The notes beneath the pieces were generated by a model that was not told where the DNA came from, did no database searches, and saw nothing but the letters and a program-made list of their open reading frames with translations. From assembly GCA_020629055.1 (NCBI GenBank), contig JAHDEB010000033.1, positions 1 through 39,913 of the forward strand: DNA of 39,913 nt, written 5' to 3'. Origin of the DNA: Chloroflexota bacterium. Its GTDB lineage: Bacteria; Chloroflexota; Anaerolineae; Promineifilales; Promineifilaceae. The stretch's first letter is position 1. Each line of letters begins with the position of its first letter. The translations under genes and the position numbers were made by a program. This document shows positions 39,828-39,913 of this stretch, piece by piece.

Positions 39828-39913
39828 TTAAATTACAGTCCCGTCAGGGATCACCGCATTTTTCTTGATGATGACCAGACCATCACGGGCGACCCAGCTT
39901 TCATTTTCACTGT
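39828..39913 (-). CDS. C-terminal end of probable glucose-1-phosphate adenylyltransferase (runs off window end)
   Basis: Only the last 28 codons are in the window. They read SENESWVARDGLVIIKKNA then VIPDGTVI and a TAA. The end DGxVxIxKxAVIPDGTVI is the usual C-terminus of bacterial ADP-glucose pyrophosphorylase (GlgC) after its left-handed beta-helix. The call depends on this short tail, so another nucleotidyltransferase with a similar hexapeptide domain is possible. Confidence 0.5.
   Translation of the reverse strand, partial: SENESWVARDGLVIIKKNAVIPDGTVI

Noticed and set aside
1-39913. CRISPR arrays, tRNA or rRNA genes, insertion sequences and prophage genes
   Set aside because: I looked for regularly spaced direct repeats, TpsiC-loop signatures (GTTCGA with matching stems), transposase or integrase motifs and found none that held up.

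Overview
The window looks like a chromosomal segment of a free-living bacterium, most probably a Chloroflexota (Anaerolineae-like) member. This assignment is inference. It rests on a T-box leader in front of an archaeal-type aspartyl-tRNA synthetase, secreted proteins ending in short YLP-like tails, RskA-like extracellular repeats, type II isopentenyl diphosphate isomerase, and intergenic palindromes of kinds I recall from environmental Chloroflexota genomes. No rRNA, tRNA, IS element, prophage or CRISPR array was found. Most genes lie on the minus strand.

Layout: 1-835 is the 5' part of glmS, followed by a 740-bp gene-free, hairpin-rich spacer. 1576-4934 holds two short-chain dehydrogenases, a Nudix hydrolase and a small membrane protein coupled to it, and a divergent TetR regulator with a clear operator. 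4952-13256 is a glycolate/glyoxylate utilisation block: glcD, an AI-2E-family permease, glcE, glcF, a VOC protein, malate synthase A, and a divergent FadR-type GntR regulator with two operator-like palindromes. 13391-16381 carries two tandem paralogous membrane histidine kinases. 16417-18003 is a GMC oxidoreductase. 18149-21457 is an 1102-aa secreted protein made of four ~265-aa repeats. 21685-23543 is the aspartyl-tRNA synthetase with a tandem T-box leader. 23716-30945 contains a DsbA-like protein, an ABC exporter, an atypical SDR, a blue-copper protein, an SPFH protein and an acyl-CoA-dehydrogenase-like flavoprotein. 31064-36496 contains an MFS-HEAT fusion, an alpha/beta hydrolase, a GGPP-type polyprenyl synthase and Fni. 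36792-38826 is a three-gene plus-strand operon (DapA-family aldolase, hotdog thioesterase, HAD phosphatase). 38817-39913 holds an unknown membrane protein and the C-terminal end of a probable glgC.

How the genes work together: glycolate would be oxidised to glyoxylate by GlcDEF and condensed with acetyl-CoA to malate by AceB, under the divergent GntR regulator; the permease inside the glc genes is a candidate transporter. Fni and the polyprenyl synthase make C5 and prenyl units. The T-box ties aspartyl-tRNA synthetase expression to tRNA charging.

The two strongest unexplained signals are (1) the palindrome CGGCCG, which I counted by eye about 135 times where about 10 would be expected by chance, with a 3.6-kb gap exactly over the two histidine kinases, and (2) the tandem T-box, whose second unit keeps Stem III, the T-box sequence and a terminator but has no room for a normal Stem I.
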